In this document: in pieces, positions 10,991-24,200 of the stretch
Numbering within the stretch: position 1 is the first letter of the stretch
Layout of the letters: each line of letters begins with the position of its first letter
DNA from: Polydactylus sextarius
Taxonomy: Eukaryota > Chordata > Actinopteri > Polynemidae
Length of the DNA stretch: 64,000 nt
Assembly (NCBI GenBank): GCA_016801845.1
Contig: CM028918.1
Location: 13,691,001 to 13,755,000, forward strand
Reading direction: 5' to 3'
Notes under the pieces: model-generated
What the model was told of the DNA's origin: nothing
Databases searched by the model: none
The model's input: only the letters and a program-made list of their open reading frames with translations
Position numbers and translations under genes: made by a program

Positions 10991-13900
10991 TCAGATCAGA
11001 ACTAACATGTAGTGGAGTTTGTACAAAACCGATGACACATTTTACTGGAAGAGACTCTAATCCATCAACTGCAAATCTTAAGCTTTGACACACTGTGCAC
11101 TATTTCTGGTGAACTGGTTGCCTTATTACTACATTTGGAAAAGCCAGAGTGGAAGGAGAAGATGAACAAAATTGTTGTCTTAATAAGATTGGTAGCACCA
11201 CTTCTTGCTTAAATGTTAATATCATTGTTACTGCCATGATTCTCTTGGGCTTAGAAGTGATTTTTTTTAACAAACAATGCACTATTTCTTCATGTGCTAA
11301 GGGAAGGTTTTATTAACTGCACCAAAACAGGGTTTAATGCTTGGCTGATAAACGTACTCTCAGAAAATGAAAACAAGTTTATCACCACGTGTACAAACAA
11401 AACAAACAAAGTGCACTATTTCCTAGTTTGTTTGGAACTATAGAAATAATCACAAACCATAGTTTAGTGTGGTCTAGTGATTTGTAGGCTCAGAAACACC
11501 AAAACATCAAATCTCATCGTTTCTAAATGTGAATCCCCATGTTCACTTGAAAGGTCCAAATTGTGGAAGAATGCAAAATCTTATCACTGTTTCCACAGTG
11601 GGAAACCATAGTCTGATAATTGTATCTAAGTCCAAGCAAAAACAATATGCAAGATTTTTTCTCCGGGACTTATAATTATCTGTTTCAAAATTTAAAACTG
11701 CCATAATCTATAAAGACAGGAAGAAATCTTTGGCAGGTGTTGAGAAATTCTTACCAGAAATAATATAGTGGTAGCCAGAGCTACACTCTCAACTCAAATG
11801 TCAGTTATAAACCTCCTGTCATCTCCTGCTGATACTGTCCTGAAGGTCCAACAACCAGGAGTCTGATCCAGAGTCCAAACAGTGAGTTTGGTGACACTGT
11901 GACACTTTATGCTGGAAGCTTAACATCTCATTCAGATAGATAGATTATAGATGGACAGATGGATTATTAGTCACCTACAAAAACTAAAACACTTCGACTA
12001 GGAAAATTGCTGGAAGTCCCCTTCAAAAGTTAACATACAAAGACTGAATGTACTTAGAACAGCCTGAACTAACTGTGTTCACCTGTTCTCAAAGTGAAAG
12101 TGCTCGGAGCTCAGTTGGCTCAGAGTTTTTTCTCGTAATGAGCAGCCGGTGTCGTAGCATAGTTGTAAAAGAGATTGAGTGGTGTTTATACAGAGAGACA
12201 ATAAAGATGCTGCTTTATGTCTTGTCCTTCATGAGTCACACCCTGGTCACTTTGTTAGCTAAAACAGGCGTCCGTGCAGAAGATAAATAAAAGTAACTTA
12301 TTTGTGAAAGATTTCATAATTGAATTTCCAAATACTACAGTAATTACAACATAGAGTAATTTATGATGTATGGGATTGTTTGAGAACATTTGAAGAAAAA
12401 TAGTACTCTGTCCATACAGAAAATGCTGTTAGGCTGGTTAGCATAGCTTAGCTCAAACACAGGAAATATTTAACCAGATTCTGTCCAAAGGTCACTAAAT
12501 AACATATCTTACTTGTTTAGGCCATTAAAAATACACAGGTGTGACCAACATGTTGTTGGATTTTGTCACCTTTGATCAGTCTTATGACTTACAGCTTTTT
12601 AAATATCTATGCTAAGCTAAGCTAATTAGCTGCTGGCCATAAAGATGTGAGTTTCTATCTTTTCTATCTCACCTAACTCATGGAAAGAAACATTTAAGTG
12701 TACTTTATTTACTGACAAAGAAATAAGTTATTTTTTAGAGCCAATAATTACAGCTCCAATGAAATTTGACAGAATGACCATGGTCAAAATGTTAGCTGTT
12801 GTTGCAAAATGTTAACAATAATGTTGCTTTCATATTGGTTTAAATGACAACTTGTTCAGTTTTTACTGTTAAGTGCAGTAGGACCCGAAGTGCAGTAGGA
12901 TATTGTTTTCTCAACAATGTCTACAGTCAGAAAATACCCATATGTAAAGTTGAATTGATTTATAATTAAGATTTTTTTTTTAAACTGTTTACAGTTGTAG
13001 TTTTGTCACATCACATATGCCTTTAGTTGACCACTGGAGGGCAATTTGTATCATGTAATTAAATTGTCATGGTTCAGTCTCGTTTTGTTTATTTTCCTGT
13101 GAAAAATTACAACCGCTATTGCTTTTTAAGAAAACTTTGCATTTATATCTGTCACGTTTTGCTCGATGGAAAAAAAAAAAGATTATTTTTGTATCTTAGG
13201 AATCGCTATAGTGGCTATCATGTGCACAGTTGTGACGCAGCTTTGACAATCAGAATCACTGTAGAATTAATGATTGTTCACCAAATGTAAACTTTGAAAA
13301 TATACAACCTGTGGACTCGTGTAACACTCCAGTCCCACTCTCTGCAGCGTGCTTTTCTCTGGTCTCACTTTATATCATCATACACTGTATTATCTCTGTG
13401 TACATGTCCTTGCTGTGTACTTTAATTTTGGTGCAAACTTTCAATAATGAATATTAAAAAAAAAAAAAAAAAAAAGTCATATTAGAAGTCAAAAAACTGT
13501 TGGGGTTTTGGTCAACTAACACATCATCTTCAGTTTCATTGATAAATCATTGATAATGATTGGAGGGTTTTTTATGTATGTTGTGTATGTTTAGCCGCTC
13601 ATTCTGGTAGAAATAAAAAATGAAATACTGTACAGAGAATAATGTGGTTTATAAATGCAATTAAAAATGTCCTCATTTATAAAAATTGAGGAAAATCACA
13701 GTCATTGTGTATTTTCTAACTTCATGACATGCTTAATTTGGTGCAATGATTATTAATGGTTATTAATCAATTTGATTAAAAGAAGTTTTGTTCGTCAATA
13801 AGTCTTTTACATAAATTTTCAAGCACAAATGTCAGATGTACTTTAAAATGAGACCAGGGTTATAACTAATAAAAAAGGGTTTAATAACAGTAGCCTATTT

Positions 13901-15010
13901 TTAATTTTATTTTTGGTACATTAATTTTAGACAAGGACACACAAATGAAATTTGGAATAGTAGCATCAAGTCAACTTTTGGGGCTTTAATAGATAATTTC
14001 TTCAACTAACTGTGTTCTGTGGCAAACATTTCATGTTAAGATTATTAAATCTTAACCTGGTTAGAAAATGATGAAGACCTCACTGATGAGAGGATATGTG
14101 GGTAAAACCGTTGGCAAAATGGGGAAAAAATACTTTCACAAATGAAGTTAAGACAATTTGTGTTTACTAGCAGAAAATCTGAAGCATAAAACCACATTTT
14201 GATGTTATAAATATGCATTATATTATTACGTTCTGTACATGAACCTCATCCTGCTAAATCTACAGTGTTTCAACAGTGCATCGGGAGGATGGAAACTGCT
14301 CAATCTAGATCAAGACAGATAGTGTCTAAAAAAATATACAAGTGTGTATAAAAATTACTATTTCTGTACTGTTTATAGAAAACATTCAAATGTAACCACT
14401 ATTTTCTTTTACAAAATTCAGTATAACAGGCAGAATGTCAGCAGTTGATAGAATAACACACTGTTCAGATCATGATAGCAGTGATATCTGAATTAAAAAC
14501 AAAACGACACTGAACTGATTATATGTCAATTTGTTGAATAAAGAAAAATCTGAAAGAAGCAAAGCAAAGGCTCCACTCACTATAGTTCTGTGTGTAGATG
14601 ATGATATTTAGACCCAGTTATCCAGTGAATGAAGCCTAAAGCGGCTCAGAAATATATAGTGCTTTTATCGTCTTACTGGGTCGTCTCTATTTGTTATTCT
14701 CCAGTGAACTCTGAAACGTTTTTCTGTCAAACATTGACTGCTGAAAGATATTTAAAACTTTTAAAACTGCCACTGTTACATATGCTGCTTCACACACAGT
14801 GTCAAGGATATTTTTGGATGTTTTTCCTGATTTAAATAAAGTCAAATGTTTTGGTTGTGAAATAAATATGATGTTTTAAGTTCAAATCTTTAAAAATAGG
14901 CAATTTTGGGGGACATACATATTTATATATATATTAAATGGTTTAATCATGTGACAAGGCAAAGAGGTGGCACTTGTTCCTCTTGCATTTCTTCCTCATT
15001 TATGTGGTCA
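10991..15010. other. convergent intergenic region: 3' UTRs of esr2 (+) and syne2 (-)
   Basis: No coding gene is supported. Downstream of the esr2 stop the first AATAAA on the + strand is at 12286-12291; others lie near 14535 and 14834. For syne2 a minus-strand AATAAA is present at 13906-13911, about 1.1 kb past its stop. Which sites are used cannot be told. The region also holds a dispersed repeat (12420-12735) and an A20 run at 13456-13475, and is otherwise AT-rich. Confidence 0.6.
12420..12735. mobile_element. dispersed teleost repeat (non-autonomous, MITE-like) in the esr2 3' flank
   Basis: Contains GGCTGGTTAGCATAGCTTAG at its left, ATGCTAAGCTAAGCTAATTA then GCTGCTGGCC near 12610-12640, and a CACCTAACTC tail. 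I recognise this word order as a repeat found widely in teleost genomes, usually counted among non-autonomous DNA elements. The ends were not defined, and family assignment is from memory. Confidence 0.55.
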
Positions 15011-15218
15011 TCAGGTGGGAGGGGGGCCGTTGGTGTAATGCAGCATTGGGTAGAAAGAGCGGGCAAAGTTGTTGGTCACAGTGCAGCTGGTGTCACTCTC
15101 TGACAGCGGGATCAGACATGGGATCAGCAGGAGAAGCAACAGGAGGAGGTGCAGGGGGAAGGCAGCACGAAGGACTCGGTAGAAGAAAGACCGAGGCGGA
15201 GACAAGTCCCTCCTTTCT
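15011..15218 (-). CDS. syne2: syne2 exon 1 from 3' end: KASH domain and stop
   Basis: Encodes 68 residues. SFFYRVLRAAFPLHL leads into a transmembrane helix of eight leucines (LLLLLLLLIPCLIPL), followed by a luminal KASH peptide with NNFARSFYPML and the terminal GPPPT that inserts into SUN trimers. The cysteine 23 residues before the last residue matches the one known to form a disulfide with SUN proteins. The stop is TGA at 15011-15013. The exon begins with the last base of a glycine codon after a GGTGCAG acceptor. Confidence 0.97.
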
Positions 15219-18200
15219 CTGCACCAAACACAGGACATTAAAATATATATATATCTGTTGTCAAGACTGAACAATAACTGCAATAACTGCGGGTAAAAAA
15301 TAATATTCTTTCTGTTTATACCCTTGAGCAGAAGAAGTTTTCTTTGAATGCGTGGGTTCTGCAGTTGCATTTTGTTCTTGAAGTTCTGTTGCTGATTCAC
15401 AGTCCTGGATTCAAAACAAGTCAAAACACAGAAATATTATCCTGAAAACTTAGAAATGTGATGGACTTGAAGTACTCCAGTCCATGAGATTCATTTTAAT
15501 CTAAACTAATATATCTTCAGTGTAGTGTGATGGTTACCAATCGCTGCTGCAGGCAGCTCAGGTCTTGGTCCACCTCCTTCAGGAGCAGCCTCAGTTTGCT
15601 CCCTGTGACGTAGAGTTTCTCCCGAGCCTCGTCGCTGTCCTCGGCCCCGTCTTCAGGCTGGAGCTGAGACCACAGAGCCTGGAGCGAGGCCTGCTGAGTC
15701 TGGCGGCCTTGCAGCTCGTCCTGCAGCTCCTGGAGAATAACAAACAGATGGTGATGAGAACTTAACTCCCTGAATAAGATTCAGTGAGTAGACAAAATCT
15801 GCTGCCACCAACCACAAGCCAAGAACATTTTTAACAGCCACTAAAGATCAACACACATCACAGACATCTTCTTACAGTTAGTGTGTTGCGGTGTTGTTGC
15901 AGGGCTCTGACAGACGTGTCGGAGCGACTGATGTCCACTGCGTAGCGTCTGCTCTCAGCGTGGGCCAGCCACAGCAGCAGAGAGTGGAGAGTTTCATGAA
16001 ACTCCTGTAAGGACAGATTGAGGGTTAACGGTCAGTTCTTATCTTGTTTGTTCTGGTTCAGTTATAACAGAAATTTGATTGACCTCAGGCAAACTTTGAC
16101 ATGATTAAACATTTGTTCTGGATGAACACAGACAGATAAAAGCAATAATGTGAGATTTCTTTATTTAAAATAACAAGTAATAAATGTGTGACTATAACCT
16201 CAGACACTATGTTCACCAGGCTGCAGATTCTCTCAAAAAATTTTGTTCTACACTTTGTTCTACACTGCAAACTGTAAAAAACAAATGGAAGAATCAAGTT
16301 CAACCAACAGAGCTACTGCTAAATCAATGAACATTTATAAGAAATGTCTTTGTAATTTACTGTTAATTGATTTAAAATGGCTGCCAACTATTGGAATGAC
16401 ATTTAAATACTGAGAGCAGAATTTCAGTCTTTGTACCATTTCTACAAGTTGAGCCCAGGAATGCAAAATTGCAAGTTGTGTAATTAGTAATAAATTCACA
16501 TGGTCCATATCAGATACAGGACAATATATCCCTAACCCAGTGGAGTGCAACAAGTTATAAAATATACAAACAGTAGAATCTTTGTAAGAGTAACAGATTT
16601 CTCACTTCATGAAGTTATTCCTGATTCAAAGCAACACAACTAGAGCTGTGTCGTACATTTCTCTTCTGTTAAAGCTTCGTACACATGTTGTTTCTCCTCA
16701 CCTGGCATCGCATCAGAGTCTTCCTCAGACTATTGTCCCACTGCTGGAGGCCTGTAGATGCTCTGCTCCAGTCTCTGTTCATACTCGTCAGTCGGTCCTG
16801 CAGTTCTGCTGCTTCCTGAGCTCTCAGATTGACAGACAGCATGATGGACTTGTAGTGAGTAAACATCTTCTGCATCTCCTGCAAGAGAACATCCATGAAT
16901 GGTGAATATGGTGAATATGTGGAGGGAAAAAACAAAAGGGGAGAAAACGTATCATCACATGTGTTGTATTTGGTTTAAATGTTCACCTTTAGTTCTTTGG
17001 CTCTGGCCTCCATGTCTTCAATACTTGTTGCTGGGTTGGACAGCTGGAGGCGGTCCAGCTCCGGGATCACATTTTCTAACCAGGATGTGATGTTGTCGAG
17101 GTCAGACGTGAGCTGTCCAGGCTCCAGAGGATCAGACCGTAGGTCGCTCATGGACTGAGCCTGGAGCAGCTCCCAGCGTTCAATCACACCTGAGAGAGAA
17201 CAAACATCTGATCACACAGTGGAAACATCTTGTGTTTTATGTCACAAAGTGGTAGAAGAAACCCACGTTGGTGTGTTTCAAAGACATGAATACATTTCCT
17301 GATTGACAGACTCACCTGACTGTTTGTCTGAGGCAGTGAGTCCTGTCAACCCGAGCTCCTGCTGCTGCTCCTCGTCATCCAGGATCAGCGAGACTCGTTT
17401 AATGTCCTCGATGCTGCCGCTGCACTGAGACATGAGATGGAGCTGGAGACACGACAGAAGCTGTTAGTACAGACAGCTACTTCAGCATGAGCTCATATTT
17501 ATTTTCATATTCCACCTGTTAGTTTTACCATAGAGGAAAATTGTTTTAAAACTTACATAGCCGTGTTTTAGGGGTGTGCTGGTGTGTGTGTCACGCTCTG
17601 TGTGCATTTCTGTGTCTGCTGGTGACGCCCATCCTGAAGAATCATGTAGGACCATAGACCCACTTGGAACTGAGACACACAAAAAAAAAACAAAAAAACA
17701 CAAGAATTATCCCACGACATCCGGAGCTTTGGCGAAGCCTCTTAAACTGGAGGCATTTCCAAAAAAAATTGGTACAAAACATTTCTAAAATGTGTCTCGT
17801 GGACATTTATGAAGATGAAGGTCACCAGGCTGAATTATTCTTGGTGAGAATTTTTAAAGTACATTTCTGCCAAATTGGCTGATAAAACCATCAAAATAAC
17901 TCATACCCTTATATACCGTACGCCGTCAAAATTATTGCTGTCGACTTTACTGATGCCACAGATTGAAAAATAGGTCATAGGTCATGACCTGACTTTACCG
18001 CAAACTGCCTCACATGTTCAAGCAGCAAGAGAGAGACATGTGGTTTCATAAACAGTAAAGATGGAAACAGTGATGAGGTGATGAAGTGTGGAATTATAAC
18101 ACGCAAAGGATTAAAGACAGGAAGCTGTAGGAGGATAAAAGATGTCTGAAACACATGAGAGATCGATAAAGATCACTACCATCAAAGGTCACGATCACAC

Positions 18201-21200
18201 AAATGAGAGAAATATCCACAACATATGATAAATGCTTTCATGTCATTGTCCTGTTAACAGGATGTTTTTATCGAAACATAAGCGTATTATAAAGTCACCA
18301 AAAGACTCCAACCTTTGGAGTTTAATTATATCTTTTTATACCTTTAATTATATCCTCTGTATGAGTCTGTGCAAAAAAAAAAAAAAAAAAAAAAAAGAAT
18401 CAGTTCAAAGTAAAATGTGTTAAAGACCAAAAACAAAAACAAAAAAAAGTAGAACATTTTTTCCAAACCACACAGGAAACAAAATATCAATGCAGTGGCA
18501 GTGATACATGAGCTGAAGGAAATTTATTTTACTGTGAAGAGTTGAGAGTGGATTTATTATGAAGGAAGTGAAGATGTGAAGAGTGAGGAGGTAGTAACAT
18601 CTACAGATCTTTTTAAACCATAAAATAAAACCTCATTTTATCAGTTGGTTACTAGTTTAATTTTAGTATAAAGATTAACATTTTATGGAACTTTTTTTTA
18701 GGAATCAGAAACTGGTGTCAGTGATTTGAAACCTTCTGAGGATTCAAAACATTAAACTTTATGGTATTTCAACCAGAAGAAATGAATTTTAGCCTGTGTC
18801 AGATACTTTAAAATGAAGAGGAAGGTTGCTGACATGGGGGGTTGCACCTTTTAACAGTTCAGGAATAATTATAGCATAGGGCACCATGATGGCTAAAGTT
18901 GTGGGTAAAATTCTTAAAAAAACAAGTTGTGAGTGTGTCTAGTATCAATACTAGGATGAGGGGTAGACATTTCTTAATCTTTGTTCATTTCAGACCCAAA
19001 GTTTGAAGCTTTATTGTTGGCTTCCCCAGAATGTGTGGCTGTTGTTTCAGGTCTGGTTTGCCCTGATATCATAAATCCACATGTTCCTTTCCTCTAAGAT
19101 CAAAGTGTTATTGTACCTGACAGTGCACTGAAGTAACTTCCATCCTCCTCATGTTCTTTCTCGTCATCATCATCATCGTCCTCATGTGACGATGAACCTC
19201 CCACGTCTCCGGTGTGGTCCCACTCCAGAGGCAGGGAGTCCACGCTCACTGGTGTCTCCCGTCCTGAACGCTCCAGTGGAGAGGTCAGAAGGTGGATGGG
19301 TGTGGCAGGTAAGCTTCCCTGGCTCCGCCCGAGACGCAGTCGGCCAATCAGCTCCAAGCTCGACTCCAAAGAGAAGGTGGTACTGGAGAGTTCAGGCTCT
19401 TTTGTGATCATCTGAGTCAAATAAATACCAGATATTCAGTCAAGTGTGGTCAGTTATGTTTCAAATGTGACATAAAGTCATTTATCATCTGCTCAGCTCA
19501 CTGGGGGCTGACTGAGGCGCTGGTGGAAGCGGACCAGTCTGCTGAAAACCTCCTGGCAGTAGGTATGCAGCTCCTCCAGCTCGTCCTCTATCAGCGCTGC
19601 ATCCTGTGGTGAACTCTTCTGGATCAGACTCTCTCCAAACACGATCAGCCCGTCGATGCGTTCAGTGTTCAGAGTGATCTCCTTTTGGAAACTCTGCAAG
19701 AAGTGTCAGGAACGTATAAAGAACATTTCAGAAAACCAAACGTGACCATTAACAGTAGACTGGACAAATCATCCACACAACATTTTGGCCTTAAAAAGAG
19801 GTATATTTGTTTAGAAGGAATAAAATGTAAACTACATGCTCACATTGAGCTGTTGAATCTTGTGATGGACGTCACTTTCTGAGAAGTGTTCGACATTGGT
19901 GAGCTGCAGGTCCAGCTCAGTCAGCCACACCAGCATGCTCTCCCTGGTGCCTTCAAATTCCTCCCTCTGGCTGGTGAAGTACTGAGAGAAAATAAATAAA
20001 TAAATAAATAAATAAAAGGTTAAAAAAGGATGCCTCCTTATAAACCTGAATTATTGTAACAATGACTCATTCTCCTCTTTGCCGGTCAGATCGTTCACCT
20101 CATCCATTTAAACAGCTGTGCTGCTCTGTGTTGTACGTCCTGTACTCTCACCTTTAGCCTGCGGAGGATGGCGGCCACTCGGCGGTGCAGAGCGTCCCAG
20201 CGCCGGTTGCCTTCGTGGACCATGGCTTTGAGCTGGCTGGCCCGGTCGGTGCGGTTCTCCCTGGCCAGACGTCGGTACTGGTTGTTGACTAGCTCCAGCT
20301 GCGTCAATCGCTCATGAACTTGCCTTTGGAAACCCTACAAATAAGGGAGGAATAAAGAAGACCCATAAGTTTTAGAGTAAACATAGAAACCCTAATACTA
20401 AGTAAAACAAAGGTTTGTGCTTGTGAGCCTCATTTTCACACTGAATTAATTTAGAACAATGAGTACGTTTCACTGCAAAACAAACCAACAAAAAAACAAG
20501 GCTACTTCAAAGCCTATTCCCTTTGCTGACCTCGAACTTCTTGAGCTCTTCTTTGGCAACAGTATAAAGGACGTCTGCAGAGTTGGGGTTGGCAGCGGTG
20601 CGTTCAGCCATCTTCAGCCAATCCTCAAAGCGTGAGTAGTCATCGAGGAACTTGCACCAGAGTCTCCAAGTCTCCTCGATCCTGCAAAGACACATTAGAT
20701 ACACAGTGAGGGTTTTTGTTTTTTCTTTTACAGTGATGGTGAATGTTCAAAATTGAACTTGTTGAATAAAGTTGGCTCAGTCTACACGAATGTGTGTTTT
20801 ACCTGAGTCTCCTGTCCAGAGCCATGGCACAGATGGTCCTCCAGCGCTGGTCTAGACTGCTGCTGGTTTCATGCAGAGAGTCGCTCTCTGCCTCGGTGCC
20901 GCCGGCAGCATCTTCGTCCCGCAGCAGAACATCGCACAGGTTGAGCACCGACGCTACGCCCTCCGTGTGCTGCTCGATGTCTCTCTGCAGCTCCTGGACA
21001 CACACATGCACAGACATCATGTATTAAACATCAGATCACAGACTGAGGACTGTGTTGCCACAGCATGAGACCACCACTCCCAAAATTAAACAAAGGGCAG
21101 ATATTAATTATTAATCCAAAAAAGAGAAAGAGAGAGAGAGAGAGACAAAGAGTGACATTGAAGCAGGAAAACAAAAGTGGGAACAAAAAGGTGAACAGTG

Positions 21201-24200
21201 AATACAACATTACAAACAATAAAGACGAAGTAGACAAAAGGGGTGAAAAACAGAAAGAAGAAAGTCTTGGAAACAACATTAAAAGGTGGAAATAAGCAGG
21301 AGAGCAACAGCAAAGTGGCTTGTATGCGTGAGAACACCACAATGTGAAATCAAACAAGTTGAAGTGTGAACATCGTCAGATGTGTGTACCTGCTGCTCGG
21401 CCAGCCTCCTCTGGATCTCCTGGTGGTGACAGACGCTGTAGGTGATTGGTCGGGACAGCTCGGCCTCAATACGAGAAAGCCACGAGCGAAGGTTACTCAT
21501 GTTTTTATCCAGCTGCTGCACAGTGACCAGGGTCTCCTTCAGCTTCTTCACCCTGCAACACACACACAGACTATAGTATCAACTTCAAATGTAGTAATAT
21601 TCAAGTAGTTGGCACTGGGGCATGTCTATACATAAGTGAACTGTTAAAAATACCAGTGTCTATTTGCAACAAGTGCCTCAAATGTTTATGGATTACACTT
21701 TTTTTAAAATGTAAGGGGATGAAAAAAAGTTAGATGAACAACTGACCAAATGAAAAAAGAAAGGCCAAAATAAATACAAGAACAACAGTAAAACAGCACT
21801 TAAAGTTTATATAACATCTTTCCTTTTTGTATAATATGTATTTCAAAGCTAAGAACAAAGTATAAAGAAAATGAAGAAACAAAAAAAAAAGCTTTACTTT
21901 TTCACTATATTCACCATCCTACAACTCTTATAGGTATCTTACACCAGGATGTCCAAAGTCTCCATGGCAACTGACCCAGTTGTGAACACACACACACACT
22001 CAAACACACACTCACAGTGCGCCACACTGACTGGTGTCATAGCAACGCTCTGGACAATAAGAGCTCTCTTCAGAGGCTTAAAAGCCTCTAAAAGTGTGCC
22101 CCATTTGGGAGTTTGAGTTAATTTCCCCAGTTGATCCTTCCTCTGCTGTCGAGGTCCAGCAGAGCCTGCCAGGCCTGAGAGGGAGACGCTCTCCGCTGAA
22201 ATAATAAGCACTAAAAACAGCTGTGAGTGTAAGTGCCAGCCTGAAGAATGCATGAAAAGGCCCTAACCAATGGCAGACATCGGGACAGCTATAGATAAGT
22301 GAGTGAGTGAGTGAATAAGGGCCCTTTAAGACCCGCTCTGAGTCGCAGTAGAAGTTTTACACCGTTAAAGGTCACTTATTTTGAACGGCTCTTACTTCTT
22401 TAAGTGGATCGTTTAGATTTCTGGGTACAACTGTGAGAAGTGTAAGTTCAGTCTTGGAAAAGGTTATGTTGATGGTTAATGGGCTTTTTTTTTTTTTAAA
22501 CACTTCTGAATTCCAGCCCAGATGTTGAGAAAGTTGAAAACTAAAACCAAATTCTGTAGCTTCCCTGAATCTTACTTGTCTACAGATGTTGTGTCTAATT
22601 TTACTAATTATTTATTAACTCTATAGAGAAAGGACTTTTGTGGTTGTGTTTGTTTAAACAACAGTTGGAAAACTTGACTTATTTTTTCAGTCCAACTAAA
22701 TCAAATGTAATTGATTTTTAAACATTTAGTCATAAATGTAACTTAAACTGTCAAATTTTAATCTGATAATAGATTCAGCAGGATTCATCCTGGGGAGACT
22801 ATGAACATCTCAACGTCCAGTTTCACTGCAATTCATTCAGTATTTCAGATGTTTCAGTCTTGATGGACCAACAGATTAACACTATTAACAAGACTGAAGA
22901 CATTTCAAACAATATCAACTCCTATAGATTATTAACAAACCTCAGTTACAGAGGTCTCTACTACTCTTGATCATATATTTCCTGACTAAGATCATTACTT
23001 AACATGACTTTAAAAAGATGTATAGCTGCTGCTGGCCTTAAGATAACTTTAAACAATGATGCACTGGTGTTTTGGGATGTTTTATTGAATGAAAAAGAAA
23101 AATTTGTGGAACGAAAAGGCAAACTCCTAACATTATGTACAGTAACTAGTCAGTGGAAGTTGTGAGTGTGGGTTTACGTGGCTTCATGTTTATGACCGTG
23201 TAATGAAGACATAATACAGTCATTGTAAATTCTGTCCTGCAAATACTCTTCCCCTCGGCAGATACAAACCATCCTAGTCAGCTAAATTGTCTCTTACTCC
23301 CTTTCACTGCCTCTCTACCTCTGACAACCTAACAAAGGCCAGCAGCTTCACGCCGAGCCCAAACAAAGACACAAAACCCAGTCAGGGGTCCTCGCTGAGG
23401 AAAAGGACAAGAAGAGAGTGGATGGAGAAAACAGAGCAGAAAAGAGCACCAGGATAAGTGAGGATACATAGTCAGAGGAGATGTTAAAGTGCAGTTGAGC
23501 ACAGGGGGCCTCAAAGTCGCTCACAGACTAAACTGCAGCTGACATTTACTCTTGTCTCTGTTGTCACGTGGCTCTTTACTGTACAATTTGTTCTCCAGGA
23601 GTTACAGTCTTATAGCTGACTACATACATTGAACACAGTATATTCTACTGCAGTAGTTTCAATTTGACACATAAATAAAGAGCTACCACACTTTTTAGGC
23701 AAGCACTGTTCAACAATGGTAGTGGCTTTTTTCTTCAGGAAAAACATGGACTTAAATTAGACACTTAGCTAAAATGACTCCTTGGATGTTTGCTGCGACA
23801 TTAATTAATTAATTAAGTTTTGCTAACATATTAACCATAGCAGCTTTGAAAGGTGAAAATCTAACCAAGCTGTAGCTCTTTTTTTTTTTTTTGTTTCCTT
23901 GATGCCATAAAGTCATGCAGCTTTAATCTTGAAACCGCGTACACGTGTTTTAATTTAAATACTGAATTCTATCTACTCATTTCAGTTATGAAACTCAGCT
24001 GCACAATATCATGTAGTTAATGATTTATTTTTTTGTTGGAATAAGTCAGCACTTGTGAGTGTGATATAACAGGTTGTTGGTGTAACTCTCTTGCTGCACT
24101 AACACCAATTATAAATGAATGTGTATCAACACAATCAGAATAGCAGTAATTGTAATTAGACTATGGAGGTGCTGAATGTGTGTGTGAACGGGTGGATGAT

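Noticed and set aside
15011..15218. Assignment to SYNE1 (nesprin-1) because the tail repeats are also similar to it
   Set aside because: The KASH peptide ends in PPPT rather than PPPL, the linker motif matches SYNE2, and the neighbour is esr2 rather than esr1.
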